64,000 bases of DNA from Streptomyces hygroscopicus subsp. hygroscopicus (lineage in GTDB: Bacteria > Actinomycetota > Actinomycetes > Streptomycetales > Streptomycetaceae), in the NCBI RefSeq assembly GCF_030269125.1, contig NZ_BSSM01000014.1:154940-218939 (forward strand). The letters run 5' to 3'. This document shows positions 16,467 through 24,869 of the stretch, one piece after another; within the stretch, counting starts at the first letter, position 1, and every line of letters starts with the position of its first letter. The notes below the pieces were generated by a model, which saw nothing but the letters and a program-made list of their open reading frames with translations, did no database searches and was not told where the DNA came from. The translations under genes were made by a program, and so were the position numbers.

Positions 16467-17323
16467 CCGAGGACCCCTTCGTCGCCCACCGCAGCCTGCT
16501 GTTCACGGTCGCCTACGAGATGCTGGGCTCGGCCGCCGACGCCGAGGACGTGCTCCAGGAGTCCTGGCTGCGCTGGGCGGCCGTCGACCGGGCGGGGGTG
16601 CGCGATCCGCGGTCCTACCTCGTGCGGACCGTCACCCGGCAGGCGCTCAACCGCCTGCGGACGCTCACCCGCAGCCGCGAGGACTACGTCGGCGAGTGGC
16701 TGCCGGAGCCGCTGCTGACCAGCCCGGACGTCGCCGACGACGTCGAACTCGCCGAGAGCGTCTCCATCGCCATGCTCACCGTGCTGGAGACGCTCGGGCC
16801 CGTGGAACGGGCGGTGTTCGTGCTCCGCGAGGTCTTCGACGTGCCGTACGCCGAGATCGCCGAGGCCGTCGGGAAGTCCGCGGCGGCGGTCCGGCAGATC
16901 GCGCGCCGGGCCCGTGACCACGTGGCGGCCAGGCAGCCGCGGGTCCGGGTGAGCCGCTCGGAGCAGCAGGCCGTGCTGGAACGGTTCCTGGCCGCGCTGC
17001 GCACCGGGGAGATCCAGGAGCTGATGGCGGTCATGGCCCCGGACGTGGTGATGGTCGCCGACGGCGGCGGGCTGGCGTCCGCGGCCCGGGTTCCGCTGCG
17101 CGGGGCCGAGCTGGTGGCGACGCTCCTGTCCCGCGTGGACCGCTCGGCGTCCAGGACGACGGCCGTATGGCTCAACGGCGCGCCCGCGGCCAGGATCGAC
17201 ACCGACGGCCGACCGGCCACGGTGAGCCTGGTGGTGGCGGACGGCCGGGTCACCCGCATCTACGCCTCGGCGAACCCGCGGAAGCTGACCCGGCTCGACG
17301 AGCCGGTCGCCCTCGCGCGGTAG
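16463..17323 (+). CDS. sigJ: ECF41-family sigma factor (SigJ-like)
   Basis: 286 aa. Region sigma2 covers residues about 8-75 (RSLLFTVAYEMLGSAADAED onward). The ECF41 signature WLPEP (GEWLPEPLLTSPD) follows, then sigma4 (ERAVFVLREVFDVPYAEIAEAVG). The C-terminal SnoaL/NTF2-like extension (about residue 165 onward) shows the family DGGG motif (VADGGGLASAAR) and a NPRKLTRLDE end. In ECF41 factors this extension replaces a separate anti-sigma factor and controls activity. It is coupled to the CMD gene upstream and is expected to read its own TGTCACA promoter at 15786. The symbol follows the usual actinobacterial name for this family. Confidence 0.93.
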   Translation: MTEDPFVAHRSLLFTVAYEMLGSAADAEDVLQESWLRWAAVDRAGVRDPRSYLVRTVTRQALNRLRTLTRSREDYVGEWLPEPLLTSPDVADDVELAESVSIAMLTVLETLGPVERAVFVLREVFDVPYAEIAEAVGKSAAAVRQIARRARDHVAARQPRVRVSRSEQQAVLERFLAALRTGEIQELMAVMAPDVVMVADGGGLASAARVPLRGAELVATLLSRVDRSASRTTAVWLNGAPAARIDTDGRPATVSLVVADGRVTRIYASANPRKLTRLDEPVALAR

Positions 17324-17495
17324 AGCCGCCGCGGCATCGGTGGTCGCCCCGCCGCCGTGCCGACAGCATCCGAGTCGGATGACGTGACCGACGGGGGAGA
17401 GGTTGCCTTCGCGTCCCTGTTTTCCGTTCCGTCCGCCTGTGGGGCTTCCCACCCGTTAAAGATCTTGACGACGGTGGTCCGGATCGCTGAACTGT

Positions 17496-17525
17496 CCCCG
17501 GGCCGTGCGACCACACGGCCCGGGG
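17496..17525. terminator. 12-bp perfect GC stem after the sigma gene
   Basis: CCCCGGGCCGTG / CACGGCCCGGGG with a 6-base loop, 170 bases after the ECF41 gene and about 95 before the next gene. There is no T tract, as is common in Streptomyces. It is a likely terminator for the CMD-sigma operon. The rest of the 17324-17620 spacer shows no gene. Confidence 0.65.
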
Positions 17526-17620
17526 GAATTCCGCCGGTATTCACCTGGTGATGCCTGAAACGGGCGGGCAACGGGAAAAGCCTCGTACGGTCGATCACCG
17601 AGCGGGGCGAAGGGGGCGAT

Positions 17621-18544
17621 GTGCATGACAGGTGCGTCGAAGACGAAGGTGACGGGCTGTCCCGTCTCATGACCGCTGAAGGACGTCTCGACCGGCTCCG
17701 TCCGTCGGCGGCCCGCCTCGCCCGGTTCGCCGGGCGCACGCTGCGCGGCGAGTGGCACGCGATCGTCGTCGACCCGGTACGTCAGCTCGCCCGGCGCGGG
17801 CTGTCCGGGCTGCTGCTGGCCTTCGTCGCGGCGCTCGGTGTCATCTTCTTCCACGACATCGCCCAGCACCCCACCGGCGCGGTCTGGGTCACCCGGCTCG
17901 GTGGCGTCAAGGCCGACCTGCCGCTGTGGCTGTCCCTGCTGCGCACCCCGGTGTCGCTGTACGTCCCGGCGCTCGACCTCCCGGTCTGGGCCGGCATCAC
18001 CCAGCTGTTCCTGGCCTTCGCCCTCGCCGAACTCGCCCTCGGCCGCTCCCGCACCCTCGTGGTCGCCTACGCCACCACGCTGGCCGGCACCCTCGTCGCC
18101 CGGCTGATGATCGCGGTCGGGCCCGGCTGGGGGGGCCTCGGTCTGCCGGCCGCCTGCGGGCAGGTCCTGGACACCGGACCCTCGGCGGCGGTCGTCGGCC
18201 TGTTCACCTACCTGTCGGTCATCAGGCGCGCGCCCGTGGTCTTCACGCTGACCGGTGGCTCGATGGTGTGGGAGTCCGTCGCCGTCCCCAACCTCGCCGG
18301 CCGCGAGCATCTGATCGCGGTGGGCTCGGCCGTCGTCCTCGGCCTGCTGCGCGGCCGCCGGGACCGGCTGCGGACCCTCGGACGCTCCCTGCTCCCCGCC
18401 CCCTCCGGCCGACCGGCCCCTGCGGCCCCTACGGCGTCCCCGGTCCTGCCGAAGCCCGCCTCGGCCCCGGTCCCGGTCCCCGCGCCCGCCCACCCCGCCG
18501 GCGGCCGGACCGGCAAGACCGCGATGACATCCCTCGAACGCTGA
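17621..18544 (+). CDS. Rhomboid-like membrane protein
   Basis: 307 aa from GTG 17621, with AGGGGGCGAT upstream (an ATG at 17669 is the main alternative). About six membrane helices occur between residues 60 and 240. The motif DTGPSAAVVGLFTYLSVI matches the helix that carries the rhomboid active-site Ser (GxSG-like, here GPSA), and ARLMIAVGPGW precedes it. The catalytic His equivalent is not evident, so it may be an inactive rhomboid-like protein, as annotated for many Streptomyces paralogues. The last 60 residues are a Pro/Ala-rich tail. It is isolated, with no obvious partner. Confidence 0.75.
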   Translation: MHDRCVEDEGDGLSRLMTAEGRLDRLRPSAARLARFAGRTLRGEWHAIVVDPVRQLARRGLSGLLLAFVAALGVIFFHDIAQHPTGAVWVTRLGGVKADLPLWLSLLRTPVSLYVPALDLPVWAGITQLFLAFALAELALGRSRTLVVAYATTLAGTLVARLMIAVGPGWGGLGLPAACGQVLDTGPSAAVVGLFTYLSVIRRAPVVFTLTGGSMVWESVAVPNLAGREHLIAVGSAVVLGLLRGRRDRLRTLGRSLLPAPSGRPAPAAPTASPVLPKPASAPVPVPAPAHPAGGRTGKTAMTSLER

Positions 18545-18780
18545 CCGAGCCGGAGCCGGAGCCGGAGCCGGGGCCACGGCCCGATCCCGGCTCCGACCGG
18601 GACCCGGAAACGCGCCGCGACCCGCCCGGCACACCTGTGGCGCCGCCCACACCCGCGGTGTGATGGTTTTCGCATACGGCCCCCTGCGGCCAGCCCCTAG
18701 GGTTGCGCGGTAAACGCCAGGGCAGGGCGTGTCTGACACCATGACGTTCGTCGCCGACAGGCAGCTGAAGGGATTCCAGG
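18545..18780. other. 236-bp spacer with short repeats; promoter region of pyc
   Basis: It begins with a short GAGCCG tandem repeat (about 18545-18575). No gene is seen in either strand. AGGGATTCCAGG precedes the pyc ATG. An AT-richer stretch around 18660-18725 (TGATGGTTTTCGCATACGG) is the likely promoter area. Confidence 0.5.
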
Positions 18781-21700
18781 ATGTTCCGTAAGGTGCTGGT
18801 CGCCAACCGCGGAGAGATCGCGATCCGCGCGTTCCGGGCGGGCTACGAACTCGGCGCGCGCACCGTCGCCGTGTTCCCGCACGAAGACCGCAACTCGCTC
18901 CACCGGCTCAAGGCCGACGAGGCCTACGAGATCGGGGAACCGGGGCACCCCGTCCGCGCCTACCTCTCCGTCGAGGAGATCGTGGCCGCCGCCCGCCGGG
19001 CCGGCGCGGACGCCGTCTACCCCGGCTACGGCTTCCTGTCCGAGAACCCGGAGCTGGCCCGCGCCTGCGAGGAGGCGGGCATCACCTTCGTCGGCCCCGA
19101 CACGGCCACCCTGGAGCTGACCGGCAACAAGGCGCGCGCGGTCGCCGCCGCCCGTGCGGCCGGCGTGCCGGTGCTCGGCTCCTCCCAGCCCTCCACCGAC
19201 GTGGACGAACTGGTGCGCGCCGCCGAGGAGATCGGCTTCCCCGTGTTCGTCAAGGCGGTCGCGGGCGGCGGCGGTCGCGGCATGCGCCGGGTCGAGGAAC
19301 CCGCCCAGCTGCGCGAGTCCATCGAGGCCGCCTCCCGGGAGGCCGCGTCCGCGTTCGGCGACCCGACCGTCTTCCTGGAGAAGGCCGTCGTCGACCCCCG
19401 CCACATCGAGGTGCAGATCCTCGCCGACGGCGAGGGCAACGTCGTCCACCTCTTCGAGCGCGACTGTTCGGTGCAGCGCCGCCACCAGAAGGTCATCGAG
19501 CTGGCGCCCGCGCCGAACCTCGACCCGGAACTGCGCGACCGGATCTGCGCCGACGCCGTCCGCTTCGCCCGCGAGATCGGCTACCGCAACGCGGGCACCG
19601 TGGAGTTCCTGCTCGACCGGGCCGGCAACCACGTCTTCATCGAGATGAACCCCCGCATCCAGGTCGAGCACACCGTCACCGAGGAGGTGACGGACGTCGA
19701 CCTGGTCCAGGCGCAGCTGCGGATCGCGGCCGGCGAGACCCTCGCCGACCTCGGCCTCGCCCAGGACACCATCACCCTGCACGGGGCCGCGCTCCAGTGC
19801 CGTATCACCACCGAGGACCCTGCCAACGGCTTCCGCCCGGACACCGGCCGGATCAGCGCCTACCGCTCGCCGGGCGGCTCCGGCATCCGCCTCGACGGCG
19901 GAACCACCCACGCCGGTACGGAGATCAGCGCCCACTTCGACTCGATGCTGGTCAAGCTCACCTGCCGGGGACGGGACTTCAGGGCAGCCATCGGCCGCGC
20001 CCGGCGTGCCGTCGCCGAGTTCCGCATCCGCGGCGTGGCCACCAACATCCCCTTCCTCCAGGCCGTGTTGGACGACCCGGACTTCCAGGCCGGGCGGATC
20101 ACCACCTCGTTCATCGAGGAGCGCCCGCACCTGCTGACCGCCCGCTCCTCCGCGGACCGCGGCACCAAGCTGCTCACCTACCTCGCCGACGTCACGGTGA
20201 ACAAGCCGCACGGCGAGCGCCCCGACCTGTTCGACCCGTCGACCAAGCTGCCCGCGCTGCCGGCCGGTGAGCCGCCCGCCGGTTCCCGCCAACTCCTGGT
20301 CGAGCTGGGCCCCGAGGGCTTCGCCCGCCGACTGCGCGAGTCGCCGACGATCGGCGTCACCGACACCACCTTCCGCGACGCCCACCAGTCGCTGCTCGCC
20401 ACCCGGGTGCGCACCAGGGACCTGCTCGCCGTCGCCCCGGTCGTCGCCCGCACCCTGCCCGAGCTGCTGTCCCTGGAGTGCTGGGGCGGCGCCACCTACG
20501 ACGTCGCCCTGCGCTTCCTGGCCGAGGACCCCTGGGAGCGGCTGGCCGCCCTGCGCGAGGCCGTGCCCAACATCTGCCTCCAGATGCTGCTGCGTGGCCG
20601 CAACACCGTCGGCTACACCCCGTACCCGACCGAGGTCACCGACGCCTTCGTCCAGGAGGCCGCCGCCACCGGCATCGACATCTTCCGCATCTTCGACGCC
20701 CTGAACGACGTCGGCCAGATGCGGCCCGCCATCGACGCCGTACGCGAGACCGGCACGGCGATCGCCGAGGTCGCCCTCTGCTACACCGGCGACCTGAGCG
20801 ACCCCGCCGAGCGGCTCTACACCCTCGACTACTACCTGCGGCTCGCCGAGCAGATCGTCGACGCGGGCGCCCATGTCCTCGCGATCAAGGACATGGCCGG
20901 ACTGCTGCGCGCCCCGGCCGCCGCCACGCTGGTCTCGGCGCTGCGCCGGGAGTTCGACCTGCCCGTGCATCTGCACACCCACGACACCGCGGGCGGCCAG
21001 CTCGCCACCTACCTCGCCGCGATCCAGGCGGGCGCGGACGCGGTGGACGGCGCGGTCGCCTCCATGGCCGGTACGACCTCGCAGCCCTCCCTGTCCGCGA
21101 TCGTGGCCGCCACCGACCACTCCGAGCGGCCCACCGGCCTCGACCTCCAGGCGGTCGGCGAGCTGGAGCCGTACTGGGAGGGCGTGCGCCGGATCTACGC
21201 GCCGTTCGAGGCGGGCCTCGCCTCGCCCACCGGGCGCGTCTACCACCACGAGATCCCGGGCGGCCAGCTGTCCAACCTGCGCACCCAGGCCGTGGCCCTC
21301 GGCCTCGGCGACCGCTTCGAGGACATCGAGGCGATGTACGCCGCCGCCGACCGCATCCTCGGCCGCCTGGTCAAGGTCACCCCGTCCTCCAAGGTGGTCG
21401 GCGACCTCGCCCTCCACCTGGTCGGCGCGGGCGTTTCCCCGGAAGACTTCGAACAGACCCCCGACCGGTTCGACATCCCGGACTCGGTGATCGGCTTCCT
21501 GCGCGGGGAGCTGGGCACCCCGCCCGGCGGGTGGCCGGAGCCGTTCCGCACCAAGGCGCTGAAGGGGCGTGCCGCGGCCAAGCCGGTGGCCGAGCTGTCC
21601 GCCGAGGACCGCGAGGGGCTGGCCAAGGACCGCCGGGCGACCCTCAACCGGCTGCTGTTCCCGGCGCCCACCAGGGAGTTCGACGCACACCGGCAGGCGT

Positions 21701-22155
21701 ACGGCGACACGAGCGTCCTCGACAGCAAGGCGTTCTTCTACGGGCTGCGGCCGGCCAAGGAGTACGCCGTCGACCTGGAGCCCGGCGTGCGGCTGCTGAT
21801 CGAGCTGCAGGCGATCGGCGAGGCCGACGAGCGCGGTATGCGCACGGTGATGTCGACGCTCAACGGCCAGCTGCGGCCCATTCAGGTGCGTGACCGGGCG
21901 GCGGCCTCGGACGTGCCGGTGACGGAGAAGGCCGACCGCGCGAACCCGGGCCACGTCGCGGCCCCGTTCGCCGGCGTGGTGACCCTCACCGTGGCCGAGG
22001 GCGACGAGGTGGCGGCCGGGGTCACCATCGCCACCATCGAGGCGATGAAGATGGAGGCCGCCATCACCGCCCCGAAGGCGGGCCGGATCTCCCGGCTGGC
22101 CATCAACCGCATCCAGCAGGTGGAGGGCGGCGACCTGCTGGTCGAGATCGCCTGA
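18781..22155 (+). CDS. pyc: Pyruvate carboxylase
   Basis: 1124 aa, the usual full length. It carboxylates pyruvate to oxaloacetate with ATP and bicarbonate, filling the TCA cycle. Domain order: biotin carboxylase 1-450 (MFRKVLVANRGEIAIRAFR start, the Gly-rich ATP loop VAGGGGRGMRRV near residue 165, and EMNPRIQVEHTVTEEV), carboxyltransferase about 525-1000 (TDTTFRDAHQSLLATR, metal-binding LHTHDTAGGQ), and the C-terminal biotinyl domain with the biotin Lys at 1090 in IEAMKMEAA. GAAGGG upstream supports the start. A strong hairpin follows it. The complete set of motifs gives high confidence. Confidence 0.98.
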   Translation: MFRKVLVANRGEIAIRAFRAGYELGARTVAVFPHEDRNSLHRLKADEAYEIGEPGHPVRAYLSVEEIVAAARRAGADAVYPGYGFLSENPELARACEEAGITFVGPDTATLELTGNKARAVAAARAAGVPVLGSSQPSTDVDELVRAAEEIGFPVFVKAVAGGGGRGMRRVEEPAQLRESIEAASREAASAFGDPTVFLEKAVVDPRHIEVQILADGEGNVVHLFERDCSVQRRHQKVIELAPAPNLDPELRDRICADAVRFAREIGYRNAGTVEFLLDRAGNHVFIEMNPRIQVEHTVTEEVTDVDLVQAQLRIAAGETLADLGLAQDTITLHGAALQCRITTEDPANGFRPDTGRISAYRSPGGSGIRLDGGTTHAGTEISAHFDSMLVKLTCRGRDFRAAIGRARRAVAEFRIRGVATNIPFLQAVLDDPDFQAGRITTSFIEERPHLLTARSSADRGTKLLTYLADVTVNKPHGERPDLFDPSTKLPALPAGEPPAGSRQLLVELGPEGFARRLRESPTIGVTDTTFRDAHQSLLATRVRTRDLLAVAPVVARTLPELLSLECWGGATYDVALRFLAEDPWERLAALREAVPNICLQMLLRGRNTVGYTPYPTEVTDAFVQEAAATGIDIFRIFDALNDVGQMRPAIDAVRETGTAIAEVALCYTGDLSDPAERLYTLDYYLRLAEQIVDAGAHVLAIKDMAGLLRAPAAATLVSALRREFDLPVHLHTHDTAGGQLATYLAAIQAGADAVDGAVASMAGTTSQPSLSAIVAATDHSERPTGLDLQAVGELEPYWEGVRRIYAPFEAGLASPTGRVYHHEIPGGQLSNLRTQAVALGLGDRFEDIEAMYAAADRILGRLVKVTPSSKVVGDLALHLVGAGVSPEDFEQTPDRFDIPDSVIGFLRGELGTPPGGWPEPFRTKALKGRAAAKPVAELSAEDREGLAKDRRATLNRLLFPAPTREFDAHRQAYGDTSVLDSKAFFYGLRPAKEYAVDLEPGVRLLIELQAIGEADERGMRTVMSTLNGQLRPIQVRDRAAASDVPVTEKADRANPGHVAAPFAGVVTLTVAEGDEVAAGVTIATIEAMKMEAAITAPKAGRISRLAINRIQQVEGGDLLVEIA

Positions 22156-22176
22156 GCCGGCACCGGGCAGCGCGAT

Positions 22177-22221
22177 GCGCGGGAGCGCCGGGGGGCGTGC
22201 GGCCCCCCGGCGCTCCCGCGC
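22177..22221. terminator. 20-bp perfect hairpin between convergent genes
   Basis: Left arm 22177-22196 and right arm 22202-22221 are exact reverse complements with a 5-base loop (GTGCG). It lies between the pyc stop (+) and the secreted-protein stop (-) and is a strong bidirectional terminator. Confidence 0.85.
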
Positions 22222-22243
22222 GGGGCGTGCGGTCCGGGGCGCC

Positions 22244-22735
22244 TCAGCCCTGCGGCGCCGAGGGCCCGTCCCAGAGCGGGTACGACATGACCCGCTGGAA
22301 GCCCTCGGGGCGCGCGCCCGTGTAGGTCAGGCTCAGCTGTGTGTAGCGGTCGAAGGACGGGTGCTTCGTCCACTTCGTGTCGCCGCTGAGCCGGATGACC
22401 ACCGGGTAGGGGTGGAAGGTGCCGGCCGCGCAGTACGGCTTGCAGTCGTTCACCCAGTTCGTGCCGGTGCCCGTGGCGCCGCCGGCGCCCCAGGAACTCC
22501 ACTGGAGCCCCTTGAGGCGGCTGTTGCCGTCACCACAGGCCAGGATGAAGTCCGCGGGGCGTACGTTGCGGTGGGCGAAGCAGTCCACGAGCACCCTGTC
22601 CCCGTGTGCGGCCCGCGCTGACGCGGTCGGCGACGAGGACGTGGTCGGCGGGCTGGCCGAGGCCGTCGCCGCCCCCGCCGTCAGCAGAGCCGCCGTCGCC
22701 AGGGTCACCGCCGTTCCCACCACTGTTGCGCGCAT
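22244..22735 (-). CDS. Secreted protein, about 163 aa, function unknown
   Basis: From ATG 22735 with GGGAGCGG upstream. Residues 1-30 are a signal peptide (RATVVGTAVTLATAALLTAGAATASA). After a Ser/Thr linker the mature part contains four Cys in DCFAHRNVRPADFILACGDG and NDCKPYCAAGTFHPYPVVIRL. The pattern suggests two disulfides and a compact beta structure, and it ends with YPLWDGPSAPQG. Similar small secreted proteins are common in Streptomyces but lack a known role. It is convergent with pyc and separated from it by the hairpin at 22177. Confidence 0.8.
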   Translation of the reverse strand: MRATVVGTAVTLATAALLTAGAATASASPPTTSSSPTASARAAHGDRVLVDCFAHRNVRPADFILACGDGNSRLKGLQWSSWGAGGATGTGTNWVNDCKPYCAAGTFHPYPVVIRLSGDTKWTKHPSFDRYTQLSLTYTGARPEGFQRVMSYPLWDGPSAPQG

Positions 22736-22927
22736 GGCCGCTCCCACCGTTCGTGCCGTGTCCGAGCAGGTCACATCGACGCTACGACCACGCGGCGCAT
22801 TCCACCAGTCGCGCAGGTCGTACCGCGTGTCACCCGGACGGACCGGCCGCGGGAGGGGCGTGCGGCCGAGGACGCGTCCACGATCGTGCGCACCGGACGC
22901 GTCCCCGGCCGGAGGGCGGGCGCGTGC

Positions 22928-24142
22928 TCAGCAGGCGCCCTCGTCCTGCCAGGGGCCCCAGGTCGAGGCGCCGGGCACCTCGTTCTGGGTCCACCACTTG
23001 GCCTTCCAGTTGTGCTGGTCGTACGACACCTCGGTCCCGCCCGTGTACGCGGTGGACGAGTTCCAGGCGGGCTTGCAGGAGGAGGGCGTCGGCGTGGGGG
23101 TGGGGGTCGGGGTGCCGGTCGGCGGGGTCGCACCCGCGAACGTCACCGAGTACCTGGCGAAGTCCCAGTCGTTCTGCGCCACGCTCGAACACGTGCCGGA
23201 CGTGCGGCCCCCGTTGTCGGGCGGGCTGCACTGCCGGTCCCGGTTGAGCGACCAGAAGGTGAACCGGTCCATGTGGTGGCCGGTCGCGTAGTCCAGGACC
23301 GTCTGGAAGTCGCTCTGGCCGAAGATCTCGCCGGTGTCGCTGCGGCCGTTCATGCCGGAGAAGCCCTCGTGGGCGTAGGCGGTGGCCTCGTCCCAGCCGA
23401 AGGTGGACCGCAGGATCGAGTTGAAGTCGGTGAGCGCGCTGGTCTGGCTCGCCGCCCCGCTGAATCCGCCGTCGAACGGCATGATGGAGAAGTTGTTCGG
23501 GGTGAACCCCTGCGCCTTCGCCTCCAGCAGCATCTGCTTGCCGAACCAGCCGGTGCCGTCCGCCGTGCCGGCCGTGGTCACGGAGACGTACAGGCCCGGG
23601 TTGTCCTGCTGGAGGATCTTCGCGGCGCCGATCTCGTTCTTGATGGCCGCGGTGTTCTCGTACTCCGGCTCCTCCAGGTCGAAGTCGATCGCGTGCAGGC
23701 CGTACTTGGTGATCACCTGCTGGTACGCCGCCGCCGTGGACGCCGCGTCCGCGCACGCCTGGCCGAGCTTGGTGCCGCCGTAGCCGCCGATGGAGACGGA
23801 CACGTCGCCGCCCTTGGCGCGGATGGTGTCGATCATCGACTTCACGGCGGTGTCCGAGGACACCGGTGCCGTGCCGCCCCAGGTGGGCGAGCAGCCGCCC
23901 CCGGCGGGGGCGAGCACGAAGGCCAGCTGGAACGCCTTGAGACCGGTGGCGTCCATGATGGCGGCCGGGTCCGGCGGGTCGTTGTCCAGCGGCATCAAGT
24001 ACGGAGCGGCCGCGTACCAGCGGTTGCTCAGGGCGTCCTGGGGAGTGGCGCCCGAGGCGTTGGCCGCGACCAGTGCGGTGGTGCCCGCGGCGGCGAGCAC
24101 GACGGCGGCCGCCGCGCTCAGACAGGCGTGAAGACGTCTCAC
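22928..24142 (-). CDS. Secreted chitinase, GH18, with C-terminal chitin-binding domain
   Basis: 404 aa from GTG 24142, which has a perfect GGAGG at -8 to -12. Signal peptide 1-31 (RRLHACLSAAAAVVLAAAGTT). The GH18 domain spans about 35-330, with the active-site strand HAIDFDLEEP (D153, D155 and catalytic E157 of the DxxDxDxE motif, although the first Asp is His here). A Pro-Thr repeat linker (TPTPTPTPTP) leads to a chitin-binding domain of the CBM5/12 type (residues about 355-404: AWNSSTAYTGGTEVSYDQHNWKAKWW split by Cys). It should cut chitin or chito-oligomers extracellularly. Two dre-like operators upstream suggest DasR control. Confidence 0.94.
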   Translation of the reverse strand: MRRLHACLSAAAAVVLAAAGTTALVAANASGATPQDALSNRWYAAAPYLMPLDNDPPDPAAIMDATGLKAFQLAFVLAPAGGGCSPTWGGTAPVSSDTAVKSMIDTIRAKGGDVSVSIGGYGGTKLGQACADAASTAAAYQQVITKYGLHAIDFDLEEPEYENTAAIKNEIGAAKILQQDNPGLYVSVTTAGTADGTGWFGKQMLLEAKAQGFTPNNFSIMPFDGGFSGAASQTSALTDFNSILRSTFGWDEATAYAHEGFSGMNGRSDTGEIFGQSDFQTVLDYATGHHMDRFTFWSLNRDRQCSPPDNGGRTSGTCSSVAQNDWDFARYSVTFAGATPPTGTPTPTPTPTPSSCKPAWNSSTAYTGGTEVSYDQHNWKAKWWTQNEVPGASTWGPWQDEGAC

Positions 24143-24226
24143 TGCGTGCCTCCAGAGGGTGGGGGTGAGCCCGCGTGGGGGAGGTGGCCCCACCCTCCGG
24201 GAGTTGTTGCGCTCACGTCAATGAGT

Positions 24227-24260
24227 TGGCCTGGACCAACCCGCTCTTTGGACTAGACCA
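24227..24260. promoter_or_regulatory. Two dre-like (DasR) operators upstream of the chitinase gene
   Basis: TGGCCTGGACCA at 24227-24238 and TGGACTAGACCA at 24249-24260, starting 22 bases apart (two helical turns). Both are close to the DasR consensus TGGTCTAGACCA; each has one or two differences. They lie 85 and 107 bases upstream of the minus-strand chitinase GTG, where chi-gene promoters with DasR or direct-repeat operators are usually found. Confidence 0.7.
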
Positions 24261-24401
24261 TACGTTCCCTTTGCCCTTTGCCGACCAAACACAGACCGAA
24301 GCCCCGTTCGGCGGCAGGCTCCCGTGGTGACCGACGTGCCCCGGGTCGCCGGATCGAACGACCGGGCGGCGGACGGAAGTCGGCGTCCACGCATACGGCA
24401 A

Positions 24402-24439
24402 GGGGGCCGGACCCCGCCTTCCGGCGCGGTCCGGCCCCC
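24402..24439. terminator. 12-bp hairpin downstream of the thioesterase gene
   Basis: GGGGGCCGGACC / GGTCCGGCCCCC with a 14-base loop, immediately after the minus-strand thioesterase stop and before the chitinase promoter region. Confidence 0.65.
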
Positions 24440-24452
24440 CGGCCCCGGTGGC

Positions 24453-24869
24453 TCAGCCGGCCTGCTTCCGCAACACGATCTGCGTCTGCGTCGTCTGCCC
24501 GACCAGCCGGTCCCGGTCGTCCCGCAGGTCCGTCTGCACCACGATGAGCGTGCCGCCCAGGTGCAGCGGCCGGGCCGTGGCGTGGACCCGGCCCGAGGTG
24601 ACCGCCCGCAGGAAGTTGGTCTTGGACTCCACCGTGGAGGTGCCGACGGCCCCCTCGGGCAGATTGAGGTACGCGCACACCGCGCCCACGCTGTCCGCCA
24701 GCGCCATCAGCGCCCCGCCGTGCAGCGCGCCGCCGACCGTGCACGCCTCGGGTGACCAGGCGAGTGCGCCCACGGTGCGCTCGGCGGTGGCCTCCCGCAG
24801 CTCGATGCCGAGGCCGGCCGCGAACGGCATGGAGGCCAGCAGCTCGGCGGGCTCGGAGAGGGACGTCAT
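24453..24869 (-). CDS. Hotdog-fold PaaI-family thioesterase
   Basis: 138 aa from ATG 24869, with AAAGGCGG upstream. The hallmark GGALHGGALMALADSVGAVCA (HGG then helix) is the hotdog thioesterase signature, followed by VGTSTVESKTNFLRAV. It should hydrolyse acyl-CoA or aryl-CoA thioesters in the cytoplasm. The family is the PaaI/YbgC side of the hotdog superfamily, and the substrate cannot be told from sequence. It is alone, flanked by a terminator hairpin downstream and a gene-free 700-bp spacer upstream. Confidence 0.92.
   Translation of the reverse strand: MTSLSEPAELLASMPFAAGLGIELREATAERTVGALAWSPEACTVGGALHGGALMALADSVGAVCAYLNLPEGAVGTSTVESKTNFLRAVTSGRVHATARPLHLGGTLIVVQTDLRDDRDRLVGQTTQTQIVLRKQAG

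Noticed and set aside
17619..17672. 18-codon ORF at the start of the rhomboid-like gene (ATG 17619)
   Set aside because: It overlaps the rhomboid start codon in another frame and has no independent ribosome site; could be a leader but nothing supports it.
18697..21954. 1085-aa minus-strand open frame opposite pyruvate carboxylase
   Set aside because: It is a shadow of the codon bias of pyc; the composition is Gly/Val/Asp-rich with no motif, and pyc has every expected motif on the plus strand.
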